Origin: Clitoria ternatea
Taxonomy: Eukaryota > Streptophyta > Magnoliopsida > Fabales > Fabaceae
Direction: 5' to 3'
DNA: 64,000 bases
Assembly (NCBI GenBank): GCA_037962975.1
Contig: CM075673.1
Coordinates: 151,424,667 to 151,488,666 of the forward strand
Below are positions 20,467 through 32,535 of the stretch, one piece after another; within the stretch, counting starts at the first letter, position 1, and each line of letters starts with the position of its first letter. The notes beneath the pieces were generated by a model. That model did no database searches. It was given only the letters and a program-made list of their open reading frames with translations, and was not told the origin of the DNA. A program made the translations under genes and the position numbers.

Positions 20467-23271
20467 TAAAACATCCTAATATTTAAAACTAGATTTCTAA
20501 AACCCAAATAAATTTTTCACGAATAAATTTCAGTTTTAAAACAGGATTTTGGATTAATATAATAACACTGTCATCATTACATCAACCTGCCCATTTATGT
20601 ATACATATATATAACAAAACCGGTATGCACAGGAGCCAGCCAAGGCTACTACAAAACAACTATGTGTATTATGTACCATACATATATATACATAATGCTC
20701 CATGCATGCTGAGTGACCTCATATATCATCGCTGCGTCCTATATCCACTGTAAAAATAACCACAAATAGGGGGTGAGCATATACATGTCAAATGACAGTT
20801 ATTGAATCAGATCAAATGTCCAATTCACTAACACATATAAGTCATAACCATATCATATAATCTTATCATATATCATTCATTCTCATATCATCAAATGATC
20901 ATATCGTCATGTTATTCTCAATAACATATATCATTGCATTCATATGCTCAATCAAATGGATCCCTTATTAAGTCTTTTAATTTGTGTTGCAACACTGGCT
21001 CTTAGCCATAACTCAGCTCTCAGCTGATCTGACCGTTTTATTGGTACCAAACCGTTTGCCCTCTCACGTGACACAATCACTCCCAGCGACAACGGTAGTG
21101 TCATGGGCTAAACCCCGAGCCCCGCTCAAGAGGTTTGCCTTGAGTCCCACCCAAGGTCTTTTGTGGAATCCTCGAAACCACAATCATATTTCATATTTGT
21201 TCATCACATAAGCATCTCATGCTTTATCAATATGCATTACATGCATTTATATATATCATGAAATCTTCATGAATATCATTCATATCATCATCATCAATCA
21301 CATATTTCATTGCATCTCATGCATAGAATTTATCATAAATACATACATCACATATACAATTCATATCTCATATAAATTCAATATCAATACCACTCACATA
21401 TGAACGGAAAACATCATATCTCATAATATATCACACATATCATATATATTCGGGATTTCTCATTGAAGATAACAATATTATCCCGATTCCGTTCATAAAC
21501 TATACATTTAAAATGTAACGCTCCCCCTACCTGGAATAAAGAATTCCAGCAGCTCCTCAGGCTATTGGATATTATCCAATCACAATTCATAAGTTCCGAC
21601 TTGAATTTCTAGCTCCGAACCATTCTGAAGCTACCTCACTTGGGGAATTCAAAGCTTCTTCTCCCTAAAAGCCAAGCTTCCACGTGAAAGAGAAGAAGTG
21701 AAGATTGATTTCCTCTTTAATTGATAATTTCCAATAGAAATTGGAAAAGAAAAGGATTAGAGGTGATGTTTACACTCTCAAAATTTCAGGCTGATCCAAC
21801 GGTAGGATTGACAGAAATCGTTGATGGAAAAGGCGTGAACAAAGTGAAGAAGTGCTGATATATATATATATATATATATATTAAGAGATAAGGAAGAAAC
21901 AAGATAATAAAAGAAAAGAGGATAGAAAAATAGAGAGGGTCTCATACTTAGAAAAAAAACAGAAAAGAGAATCTGCTAGAGTTTAGAAGAAGAGTAGAGT
22001 GACATGGAAGAGCCTCGATGATTGAAGTAAATATCAATTCTGACACTGTTTCGGTATTTTGGCATATCTCTCTCATATCTTAATGGATTTTAATAAATTT
22101 GGTCTTGTTGGAAAGCTAAGACAACGAGGAATAACTTTGTAGTTGACCATATTTCCAAATTCGGACTCTAACATGGTAAAAAGATTAAATTGAAAATACT
22201 CAGGAATATCTCTTTTCGAGAAGGATTCATCAGAGTCTCTTTTCGTTTAGAATTACTTCACTCGGAGAGGATTCGCTCGGAAATGTTTCTGCTTGAAACA
22301 CTCAGTCATAGCTTTTCTTTCCTCGGAAGTAACCCACTCGGAAATGTCTCACCCGGAGACACCTCATTCAGAAATATCTCACTCGGATATATCTCTGCCC
22401 GAGTCAAAGCCTTTCTTCACTTGAAAATATTTCTCTCGGAAGTGCGTCACTCGGAAGTCTTACAACCGAAAGGATCATTCAGAGTCGAAGTTCAGTCCTC
22501 TCTCGGAAATCTTTCCACTTGGGAATATCACTCGGAGTCGAAGACAATCTCAAAGACGAATCCGAGCACAAGCTCTCGGCAACTTTGAATATGGGCCCGA
22601 GCACAGGCTCTAGGCAATCTTTAAGACACCCAAGCACGAATTGAATGAAGGGGTTCACCACTCGGATATTTACTTCCCCCGGGAACTATTCACTCAGAAA
22701 CGTACTCATTCGAAGTTAAAGTCTTTCTCTGTCCAGAAGTACTTCCCCTGGAAAAGACTCACTCGGTATGTCTCAATCGGTGCCATACCACGCGGGAATC
22801 GAAAATGTCTCACTTGGTGCTATCCCACTTGGAAATGTCTCACTCGGTTCCATCCCACACGGAAGTGTCGCACTCAGAGACACCCCACTCGAGAAAGTTA
22901 CACTCAACTCGGAGATACCCCACTCGGGAATTCACTACTCAGAAATATCTCGGCCCGAGAAGTACTCATTCGAAATCAAAGCTTTTCTTCGCTCGGAAGT
23001 ACTTCTCTCGGAAACGACCCACTTGGAAGTATGGAACTTGGGAGCGTCTTTGCCCGAAAGGTACTCATTCGAAGTCAGAGCCCCTTTTCATTCAGAATCA
23101 ATCCTCTTGGGAATATTCCTTTCTGAGAAAAACACTCGTCCGAAGTCAGACTCAGAAATTCTTCACTGATCCTTAACTTGGGCAACGGATGTCTAGCGTT
23201 TTTTAATTAAAAAGAAACTCCACCGATCCTTAATGAATTATTTTCTAAAATTCTCAATTTAGGATGTTATA
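20467..23271 (-). mobile_element. Nested gypsy-type solo LTR B
   Basis: It starts TAAAACATCCTAAT and ends ATTTAGGATGTTATA, flanked by a perfect 5-bp duplication GAGGC (20462-20466 and 23272-23276). The ends are a degenerate version of the TGTAACATCC...GGATGTTACA pair. At 2,805 bp it has no gag-pol. Its 3' part (about 22200-23170) is packed with irregular CACTCGGAAAT-type phrases, related in wording to the minisatellite of nested copy A. A (TA)n run lies at 21859-21881. ORFs at 22190-23176 in all plus frames are by-products of this repeat. Confidence 0.75.
22200..23170. repeat. Irregular CTCGGAA-rich repeat
   Basis: CACTCGGAA and variants (CACTTGGAAATGTCTC, CACTCGGTTCCATCC) recur every 15-30 bases over nearly 1 kb, with no constant unit length. 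Open frames here reflect repeat composition, not selection. Confidence 0.8.
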
Positions 23272-23334
23272 GAGGCCGAGGAAACGGGTGCAAGTGAGCA
23301 GTAGAGCAATGCTAGGACATTTATGATAACGAAA

Positions 23335-23361
23335 TGTATATATATATATATATATATATAG
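23335..23361. repeat. (TA)n microsatellite
   Basis: A TA run of about 26 bp in the third piece of the host LTR (23277-24334). Confidence 0.9.
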
Positions 23362-24062
23362 GATATGAGTGTGAATGTGTTATGAGTTTTGATGTGGTGT
23401 TTATTTATGTCGTTATTAATATGGCTATATGAGTTGATTGTAGGTTGCTGGCTAATGGCATTGAGTCATTAGCATTTATATGTGTGGTTTGATTGAGATG
23501 TGGCATTGAGCCATTAGTTAGTCATCCATGCATAATGACCAAGAATTGACTATATAGATACAGATATGGCATGGAGCCATGTGGTATTTAGAATCATGCA
23601 TTATTGGCAGAAAATGTTTGTTTGATTGATAAGTGATTATGTTGGTAAAATGTTATAAAAGAATTAGGAAATTTGAATATGAACATTAATGAATTTGAAG
23701 TAATAGTGGGGAACTGGATAGGTGATTGTGAGATCTGATGGGTTTCAGGACCCCTGAAAAGTACCATTAGGTCCTTTGGGACATTTAGGATCTGTGTGAA
23801 TTGGCCTTGGGCCAATTGGAACCCATTTAGGGTGTTTAGTGCAAGGGGTTTGCATAAAATTAAGTTAAACTGCATTTTGTGCATAACTTGCGCATATATT
23901 GGAATTTTGGCAAACAGACTGCGCAACAGCTTTGAAATAGGGGTAATATGATGCCCTTAAAGTTTGGTGAGGTTTGAAGCTGAATTGAGTAAGATAGACC
24001 CCTAGGAAGTTGGCCAAAAGGCCTAAAATATGCAGCAACAGCAGGTGTTGCTATTGATGTCC

Positions 24063-24127
24063 TCACGCGTAGCGTCAGCTTGGCGCGTAGCGCCAGGGTT
24101 GCGATTGGAAGCTCACGCGTAGCGCCA
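24063..24127. repeat. Short covarying palindromes, cluster 2
   Basis: TCACGCGTAGCGTCAG, TGGCGCGTAGCGCCA (24081-24095, perfect inverted repeat around GTA) and TCACGCGTAGCGCCAG lie within 65 bp near the 3' end of the host LTR, mirroring cluster 1 near its 5' end. Confidence 0.8.
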
Positions 24128-24454
24128 GATCCCCTGTTTCAGAACTTAGTTTTCTTTCCAATTAAATGGATTTAAGGACTTTAAAGAATTATATATTTAC
24201 TTTTTGGGACTTTTTCATGAAAATGTTTATTTTCATGATTATGATGTAATTTAATTGTTTAAATGTGAAAAATTTATTAGAAATTTCTGTTTAATTGCTG
24301 AAAATAAATGAGAAAATAGGTGCAAGATGTTACAAAAATGGACCGAACTTATATGAGAAAACGGGTTCAAATACTTGGACCGACTCATCTATTTTTAACA
24401 TACCAAATAGGCTGGCCCATGGATCAGACATAAATTGTCATCCCTATCTGAAGG

Positions 24455-26009
24455 ATATTAGAATCCTTTATTAAGATAATAAGCCTATTTCTTAGGGTCT
24501 GTATGTGCTTCCCCGTTAGGCTGATGCAGTATTGAAGATATATCTGATTCACCCAATGTTATTTAAGATGCAAGGCCATTCGTTTTCTATAAGCCTGCCA
24601 CTGAAACAAACATATTTTTAGTTTTTTATAACAGGGCGTTTGATTGAGATTTGAGACTTTTGTGAACTTTTGTCAATCACAAAAGGTGTACGCTAAAAAA
24701 AGTATATTAAGGTGCAAAGACTTCCTTAAAGTCCAAAGTCAACAGAGTTTAAATGATCTTGAGCAAGAAGATTAACCACTTTTGTAGATGTTGTTGTGTA
24801 AATATAATTCTTCAATATCCCAAATCTTATCTAGCACACTTAAAAGTTAAAATTGAGCGGTTCAGTTTGTGACCATTATTTGATGATCCTAAACAATTAA
24901 CACGTAGCAAGAGGTTTTCCTCGTTTTTCCTCTTACATAAAAATGGTGTGTTTGTTTCTAAATAAAATTGTAAGAAAAGTTTTGATGAGAAAGAAGATAG
25001 CATACAAATCTACCTTAAGTAGACACAAATCAACGTTGAGTAATATGAGGGCATATGTCCTATTTAACATTACAATTTATTAATTTTAAGATGATAATAG
25101 ATTGTTATTTAAATTATATTTTCTTTAATTTTACCCTCACAATTTAAAATTATTTTACATATAAAATAAGAGATATTATATTGCTCTCACATATTAAATT
25201 TTTTGAATCTATCATTGGAAGAAGGTAATTATTTTTGAGGTGTCATAAAAAACATTACACCTTATCATAAGAAAACTAAGGCATGCATACGTTTTGAAGA
25301 TTCTTTCATCATTTTTTTTATTCATTTATCATAAACTATAACCTAAAATTTTACGCATTTTTCACACTCAACTAGACAAAATTAAAAATTTTATCTACAT
25401 TAGTGTAATGAAAGCTTTTTTTTATATTGATACTCAAATAGATATCTCACAACCAGTAGCTAGCCATGATATTAATCTCACACCCCAATAATTAACGCTC
25501 AAAGCATTAGGATGCTAGACATGTGGTGTTTTACACTCGTAAGAATTGAGGATCAAACTCTCAATCATTTGTCAGGGGAAAAAAATACTGAACCACCTCA
25601 TGCACCCAACATGATTAGTATAATGAGAAATTGATTAATTTTTTTCAATTGAAAACTATGATATGCCCTATTTCCTTTAAAATAAGAAAGCATTTGTTTA
25701 TTTGGCACACCACTAAAGAAACAATAATGGAACTTATACAAAAGTTTTGTGAATTCTTCTTTTATTATGATAATATATCTTATTTTTCTTTCATATAATA
25801 TTATAATATTATAGTACTACTTTTTATTAATAATAATTAGTAACAATATTTTTATCTATTACTTATTGAGTTATATGTTTTTATTTTCTTCATGTATTTA
25901 TTGTATGGTCACTTTATCATATTGAAGTTATTGATTTTTATTTTTTTACACCACATAACAACAAGGAATAAAAGACTATTTAGTTAGAGCTAGATGTAAA
26001 AAGTAGTTT
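24455..26009. other. Intergenic, nothing recognised
   Basis: AT-rich sequence between the hAT-like element and the LINE remnant. No ORF, RNA gene or repeat boundary could be supported. Confidence 0.5.
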
Positions 26010-26064
26010 GAAGTCCTTACTCATCATTTCAAGCCTTTAATGCATAGATTAATGAGTCCAATTT
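26010..26064 (+). pseudogene. L1-type LINE reverse transcriptase, proximal fragment
   Basis: The 18 codons read VLTHHFKPLMHRLMSPI, a segment that precedes the first RT motifs in plant L1-like LINEs (typically ...NRFKPLMHKLISP...). The frame is then cut by TGTAACAC. The continuation (...PG...NQEVIHM) resumes at 56503. Upstream of about 26010 the similarity stops, so the LINE is either 5'-truncated there, as is usual for L1 copies, or too decayed to follow. The last five bases (AATTT, 26060-26064) also occur at 56503-56507. Confidence 0.65.
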
Positions 26065-26329
26065 TGTAACACTCATAATTTCCGGCTACATGGAAATCCT
26101 ATTGTTGTCTACAAACCTTTGATGATTAATAAAGTGCTTTAGTTGCTTTATGATTATGTGATGATTGTATATAGTCTTGAAGATGAATAAAACTCACAAA
26201 CTAGGTGAGGAATTTTATTTCTAAAAATTTTAGATAATTCTTTGTACCTTCAAAAGGTTGTAAATTGATCTATAAACCTAATTTTTAAAAAATTACAAAT
26301 TAATCCTTAGACTAAACTGCAATGAGACC

Positions 26330-27674
26330 TGATGGTATAAAGTTAGACTTAGAAGGGGAGGTTGAATAAGTCTTAAACTCTTTCACAATAATTTACGTGC
26401 AGACCACTCAAGAGAAAAATAGTTTGAACAGACCAGAGATGAGGGATAAGGAAAATATACAACAGAAATTTATCTTGGTTCACTTCCAACATATAAGCTA
26501 GTCCTATCCCTTTAGTCCGAAGGATTTTCACTATTGTAAAATGCCTTTACAATCTGCACCAGCCCAGTGCACAAGTATTCTTGACTCTAGCCATTTCTGG
26601 CTTATACCCAAGAATTCCAGACACTAGTCACTCTTGGCTAAAAACCAAGTATTCTTACAAAAGCCTTTTCAGGCCACAATGTTTCCCAACACTAACGAAT
26701 CCTGGCAACACACCAGAAAATACATAGTGATGGTAGAGAGTATTTAAGGTTACAACCAAATAACTCAGCATATAAGAACTTAGCTACAAACTACTATAAG
26801 TCACGATCTGCACTAAGCATAACTACTATAAGTCACGGTCTACACTAAGCATAACTACAAAGAGGACTTAAGTAGTAAATACAAGAACTTAGAAACTTTC
26901 AAGGAAAGTCTTACAGACTTTAGGTTTCTAGAGAGAAAACAAGAGAAAGTTAAGTACTGAGTTAGGCAACATCATTGTCTTGTTTTCAAAAGCTTCTTGT
27001 ATTTATAGTCCTTCTAAAAGATATATGTTGGTTTAACTTTGAAGGATGTTGGTCTCTTGAAAATTACGCTGTCAGTGAGTGTAGGCATATGCTTCAGAGA
27101 AGTTTCCTTAACTGGGCAACTTCAAAAGCTTTCAGCAAAAGATCCTTTTTGCTTATGTACTTTAGGAAAGCACGTACACTCAATAGTAGTTGACCTTAGG
27201 CTATCCGTTCTGACCAAATACAGCTTTTTTAACATCTTGAGATATGTGAGGCAGTTTTCTTGATCAACGTGAAGAAATCTTCAAATTTTTCGTTGATTGC
27301 CTCATTTATGATAGCTTCAAGGAGTTCATAGAAAGTTCATGTATCTTCATATTAAGTAAGGAAAAATCCTTTGTTAAGAACTCGAAAGGTCATAGATCTT
27401 CTAGAAGTCTGAGGAGCAATCTTCTGAAAGTCTTAAGGAACTAAAAGACTTGATCCATTGAAGCTTGAATGAGTACGGAGTAAGCGAATTAATTTCTATG
27501 GAGTCCCCCTTTCTTGTGCAATTGGAGTTCTACGGACTCCTGGCACACTTGAACAGAAATGTTAGACAAATAAGCAGTATAAAATTCATTTTAGGTAAGA
27601 GTGTTGATGTGTATTATTAACAAATCACATGGGGTTCAGACTGCTCAATCATGAGTTCAGACTTTACTCTAATA
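26330..27674 (-). repeat. 3' LTR of Sirevirus element 1
   Basis: A 1,345-bp copy of the LTR at 40586-41919. In the last 75 bases the two differ at about four positions. A local duplication of about 35 bp around ACTACTATAAGTCACG (about 26790-26860) is present only here. TATAAATA on the minus strand lies at 27000-27007. Confidence 0.9.
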
Positions 27675-27695
27675 TTCTCCCCCTATTTGTTGATA
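27675..27695 (-). other. Polypurine tract of Sirevirus element 1
   Basis: On the minus strand AACAAATAGGGGGAGAA directly precedes the 3' LTR. Confidence 0.85.
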
Positions 27696-30513
27696 ACAAA
27701 CATTAAGTCTCGAGGATAAAATGAGTTTTGCATTAAATAAAGACTTGAAACATTGAATATCAAGACATAGCATAAGTTTCAAATTCTTTTAAGTTTTTGC
27801 AAAAGATAGCCAAGTTAATCATATGCAATAGACTTTAAGGGAGTTATCACAATGATTCATCAATAACTCTACAGATATATAAAATGAACAATTTTATTGA
27901 TGAACATGATATGTGTTATAAACATAAACATAAACATAAACAAGTAAAGAATTAGTAAAATAACTATCTGCACAACCCTTTTATCTTAAACTATAACCCA
28001 AAATATTCTCCCCATTTTGTAATCAACAACCGAGGGTCATCATTGAGGTTTAGGAGTTTTAGGAGCAGAGGAAGATGAAATCAAACATGAGTAGAAGTAG
28101 AAACTAAAATTAGAAAATGAAGCTATCTGTAGAAGAAATACGGGGCATCAACTAAAATGATGGAGGGAATACAGTCTGAAGAATGTATGATGGCTGAGGA
28201 AGCATCACAAAAGGATGGATGAGCTTTGGAAATTCTTCCAACACGATGCCAAAAAATACACACATCGATTATCAGGCCTGAGGGATGAGTAGAGAAAGTG
28301 CTCCATGATTGGTAACGAGCCCAATAATGGTGAGCCCAAAGCAAGCCTCTAGTAGTATTGTCTGGAGAACGATCCTTTCTTAACACCTTTATGATATCAT
28401 CGGCAAGCTTCTTTAGTGCATAGGCCCATCCATCTGGTCCGGATGGAGTAGAGGATGGGTTTTCTCCTTAAGCTTATTGGTTATGATCCGCCTAGGCTTC
28501 GGCATGATCCTGTATGGAACAACCATTATTTTGGCAGAGGGCTTGACCATTGCCTGAACAAACTTAGAGACCAAATGATGCAGAGCTTCAGCTTCTTAGC
28601 GAGCCAGCTATTGACTTCGAAGAGAACTGGTGAAAGCCAAGAGGTCTTCAGAATATAATGTTGGATGAGAGAGGGCAACTTCAGGGGTAATAGGGGGATG
28701 AGCTAAACCCTAAACCATAAATCCTAAACCAATCATAGATACGAACACCAAAGTTAGCAGTGAAAGTTTGCGTGATGACAGGGACCTTATTAGGAAAAGG
28801 TCTATTGGAAACAATAGGGATACTGGGAAAAGATCTTCGGTGAGGGATAGGTGGTACAACAGGAGGTTGGCTAAACTGAGTACACAGAGAGAAGGCATGG
28901 ACATTGTTTAGGGGTCAGGGAAAGTTAAAGGTGGGGATGAAAGCTGGGCTAGTGGAACGAGAAGTGTGTTTATGTTTGGATTTTGATTTTGGTTTAGGGG
29001 ACATAGATGAGAGGGTAGGGTTAGGTTGAGTCTCAGGTTGGGTAACAGGAGAAATGGGATATGAGGGTTGGGCTGTAGACTTGGGTAGAGATGCAGTTAC
29101 CTAAGGTAAAGATGGAGACAAGACAGATCCTTCAATAACTGGTGTAGCAGGGGTAGCACCAGGAGTCTGTACCTGTTCTTTGGTAGTTGGCTTCTTTGGT
29201 AGTTGGCTGAGCAAAAGTTGTAAAAGATTTATGTTTTTTTTCTTCTTCTAAACCTTAAAGGCTTCAGACTTCATTCGTTTAGCAGATACAGCTGCTTTAG
29301 CTTCAGCCCTCAGAAGAGCTTTTTTCTTGGCTTCCTCTTGTCAAGCCTTGTCCAGCTTGTATGAATCATAGTGCACGTTATACATGTTAATCCAATCGTA
29401 CTTGGTTCATTTATCAACCTTGGCATTTGGGAACTGACGATAGTAGAAACAGATAAAGTTCACATAGTGTTTCTTATAGGGAATCTTGATATAGTCCTTG
29501 AGCTTTACTGAATGAGGGTCATAGGAGCTGGATAACGAAGGGGTGAGAGCTCCACGCTTGGCTGTACCAGCAGTCTGAACCTTGGCAGGTCCTTGAGCAG
29601 ACTACTTCTTCTTCAAAACTTTTCCTATAGGCACATCATTATCAGACACGACGATGGGTTTAGTGGTCTGTTCAGCAGCAGGCTTCTTTAAAATAAAGAT
29701 CTTTTGAGTCTTTGGCTTCTTCTTCTGGGGATCCCCCTCAACAGGTTCAAACTTGATCTTTCTCTTCATGGGAGTCTTTACACCTTCAGGTGACTTGTCC
29801 AGGAGTGGAGAGAAAGTAGGAAGTTTAGTAATCAGCGGACCATTGGTCATCCAATCTGTTACAGACTCCTGATTAACATTCTCCAACTTGAAGATCTTCA
29901 TCAAGACAATAGGGTAAGGGATTTTCTTCAGCTTCTTTGCCACAGATGTGGTTAGATATGTCAACAGAATGCTAGCCAAGTTGATTGGTACTTTCATCAT
30001 CATGTGATACATACAGAATCTATCTAGCTTAGATACTGTATCATTAGCAGACTTTCTTGAACAGAAAACTCACCTCATCAATAAATAAAGCATCTTTGCC
30101 TTAGGCACAAGATGACCAGATGAGAACTTATCAAGATGAGTGGAGCCATACAGTGCCTTGTTGATGGTGAGGCTAGAGACCTCTATCACCTCAAACTCTT
30201 CAGAAAATATTATTCCAATAAGAGAGCAATTTAAGACAATTACCAGAACATCCTCTGAGATTTCCACTTGCTTTCCTCGAAGAGTCCTAACCAAAATGCT
30301 CTTCACTTTGTCTACAGAAATGTTTTTCTAGAACTCAAGAGACGCAGGAGGAGAAAATGGTTCTTGATCCAAACAGAAACTTGTCCATCTAATCCCTTCG
30401 ATCTCAACAGAAACATCTCTTCCTTCAACTGAATATTGAGCAGCGTTGAAGTAGAGAGACTCAATCACATCCTTTATAGAGAGTTTGATTCTAGCCATTT
30501 CAGAGAGAAACAT
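27696..30513 (-). pseudogene. Sirevirus envelope-like ORF (downstream of pol), element 1
   Basis: The ORF starts near 30513 (minus) with MARIKLSIKDVIESLYFNAA and runs to about 30070 in one frame with a single TAG at 30328-30330. It resumes in other frames at 30012-29602 (KKIPYPIVLMKIFKLENV) and then becomes Lys/Pro-rich. Its position between RNase H and the polypurine tract is that of the envelope-like gene described for SIRE1-type Sireviruses. Function of that gene is unproven. The counterpart in element 2 begins at 48765 and shares SLYF.AA, GRD.S, FCLD and KK.KKIPYP in order. No clear signal peptide or membrane span was seen. Frameshifts make it non-functional. It also carries a 13-base G run at 30680-30692, in the gap before the ORF. 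Confidence 0.65.
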
Positions 30514-30899
30514 AGTTTTTGAGGATGAAAGGTTTTTGAAAAGAGGTTTTTAGGGCAAAACAAAAAGGTTTTGAAAGAGAGGGAGAAATTTCACAGAGAA
30601 GGAGAAGTTGCAGAGGTTTTTAAAAAAGGTGAAAAGACATGAAAGTGTAAAAATACATTTATAGACAATGTGGCATTGTGGGGGGGGGGGGGAAGTAGTT
30701 TTTAGAAAATGATTGAGTTTTGAGCAATAAAGAGATGCCATGTGTTCCAAAAGAAATTAAATGAATATTCAAAAGAATTTTTAAAAACAGGTGCAGACTG
30801 CGTCTCTCAGAAAGTTAGAGAATATAAAGAAAATAATTCTAAGTTACAGAGTGTGCAGACTGTAGTTGTATAGACACTTCAATCATTCAATATTACGCA

Positions 30900-31631
30900 T
30901 GTTCAAACTATACTTGATATAAGCAAACCTTGCTTCAGGTAGGGGCTTTGTGAGAATATCTGCCTATTAGTGGTTTGTATTCACATATTGTAGATCTAGA
31001 ATGCCTTTCTGAACATAATCTCTGATGAAGTGATACTTTACTTCAATATGCTTTGTCTTTGAATGTTGAATTAGATTCTTTGACAGGTTGATTGCACTTG
31101 TGTTATCACAGAACACTGGAATTTCTTCTTCTTGATAGAATAGTCCTCTAGTTGATACTTAAACTATAGAATTTAAGAACAACAACCAGCTGTAGATAAA
31201 TATTCTACTTTGGCTGTAGAGAGAGCTATGGAGTTCTGTTTCTTGCTACTCTAGGAAATTAAGCTTGTTCCTAAAAAGTGACATTCACCACTAGTGCTTT
31301 TTCTATATGTTCTATCACCTGTAAAGTCTGTATCATAGAAACCATGAAGAGAAAAAGAGTCTGTTCTCTTATAGAACAACCTGAGGTTAGTGGTACCTAC
31401 AAGATACCTTAGAATCCTCTTCACTACAGACATGTGTGAATCCTTAGGGTCTGCTTGATATCTTGCAAACACACACACACTAAACATTATATCTGATTTG
31501 TTAGATGTTAAGTACAACAGTGATCCAATCATTCCTCTGTAAAGAGTCTGATCAACTGATGTATCAGATTCATCTTTATTTATAGCATAATTTGGATGTA
31601 TTGGAGTACTCATGAGTTTGTCATCAACCAT
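30900..31631 (-). pseudogene. Ty1/copia RNase H, element 1
   Basis: Minus-strand frames read TPIHPNYAINKDESDTSVDQ, RGMIGSLLYLTSNKSDIMFS, ARYQADPKDSHMSVVKRILRY and STSGECHFLGTSLIS. Then a TAG stands where Trp is usual, followed by SSKKQNSIALSTAKVEY. These are the copia RT-RNase H connection and RNase H motifs. Later stops and frameshifts break the rest. Confidence 0.85.
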
Positions 31632-32459
31632 TTTAAATTTTATGAGTAACTCTTTGGTGTACTTTTATTGATGAATAAAAATTCCATCAGCAGTGTACTT
31701 AATTTGTAGACCAAGAAAGAATTTGAGTTCACCTATCATGCTCATCTCAAATTTAGCCTGCATAGCTTTTGCAAAATCTTTACACATACTTTATTTTGTA
31801 TCACCAAAGACAATGTCATCAACATAGATTTTCACTATAATAAAATGTTTATCTGAACCTTTTCTGAATAGAGTTGTATCAACCTTTCCTTTAGTAAATC
31901 GTTTTGATTTTAGAAAATAACTGAGTCGATCATACCAAGCTCTTGGTGCTTGTTTTAGACCATACAGTGCTTTACTAAATTTAAAGACATGATTTTTTAA
32001 AGACTTGTCTTCAAACCCAAGAGGTTGTTTTACAAAAACTTCTTCAATAAAACCGTTCAGAAAAGCACTTTTAACATCCATATAATATAATTTGATGCCT
32101 TTAAAAGCAGCAAAGACAAGTAAGATCCTTATAACTTTGAGACGAGCTATAGGGATAAAGGTTTCAGTGAAGTATATACCTTCTTGTTGATTGTAGCCTT
32201 GTGCTATGAGCCTTTCCTTGTTCCTTATGACTTTTCCATCTTCATCCAATTTATTTCTGAACACCCATCTAGTTCTAATGATGCTCTTGTTCTTTGGTCT
32301 TGGAACCAGGGTCCAGACTTTATTTCTTTCAAACTGGTTCAACTCTTCTTGTATGGCAATGATCCAGTCTGGATTGTCCAAAGCTTCTTCAATGGTTTTA
32401 GGTTTAAAATTTAAAACTAATGCCATTGTTGATTGATTTTGGATCTTGATCTGGTTCAA
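31632..32459 (-). pseudogene. Ty1/copia reverse transcriptase, element 1
   Basis: An open stretch of 222 codons (32459-31791) carries the copia RT core: NKVWTLVPRPK, RTRWVFRNKLDEDG, AQGYNQQEGIYFTETFIPIA, MDVKSAFLNG, KALYGLKQAPRAWYDRL and the catalytic YVDD box (intact, near 31815). It continues with a stop into FFLGLQI and the RNase H connection. This is the best preserved enzyme of either Sirevirus. Upstream, the frame is separated from integrase by the Sirevirus solo LTR at 32536-34580. Confidence 0.88.
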
Positions 32460-32535
32460 ACTCCTTCAGTTTGATCTCCAATAATAAGGTCTGAAGAATG
32501 ATAGGTTTTGAATTTCCAATCTCTTGGTTTCTCTG

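Larger units (their letters stand above)
15877..24334 (+). mobile_element. Gypsy-type LTR insertion (probable solo LTR), itself twice interrupted
   Basis: It starts TGTAACATTTCG and ends GCAAGATGTTACA, the mirror-like TGTAACA...TGTTACA ends common in plant Ty3/gypsy LTRs. A perfect 5-bp target duplication AAAAT flanks it (15872-15876 and 24335-24339). Removing two nested insertions leaves about 3.05 kb in three pieces (15877-16745, 19348-20466, 23277-24334). No gag-pol sequence and no internal LTR copy is visible, so a solo LTR or a non-coding (LARD-like) derivative is most likely. Short hairpin motifs of the CTGACGC-GTA-GCGTCAG type lie near both ends. CTCACCCTTA followed by a T-rich tract and TTTCAG at 20415-20440 also occurs, inverted, in the nested copy at 16746-19342, which shows that the two are related. 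Confidence 0.75.
15325..24446. mobile_element. Non-autonomous hAT-like element split by nested LTR insertions
   Basis: The left end TAGGGGTGGTAAGT and the right end, reverse complement TAGGGATGACAATT, are inverted repeats of the hAT type. They are flanked by a perfect 8-bp target duplication TCTGAAGG (15317-15324 and 24447-24454). Without the inserted LTR material the element is about 660 bp (15325-15876 plus 24340-24446) and has no coding capacity. Its left part holds a CA/TA microsatellite. Both pieces share GGTCCGAC/GGACCGAC-type sub-terminal sequence. The TSD length and terminal motif together make this call strong. Confidence 0.85.

Noticed and set aside
22190..23176. Long overlapping plus-strand ORFs in three frames
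   Set aside because: All frames are open because the CTCGGAA-type repeat lacks stops. The translations are repetitive and share no family.
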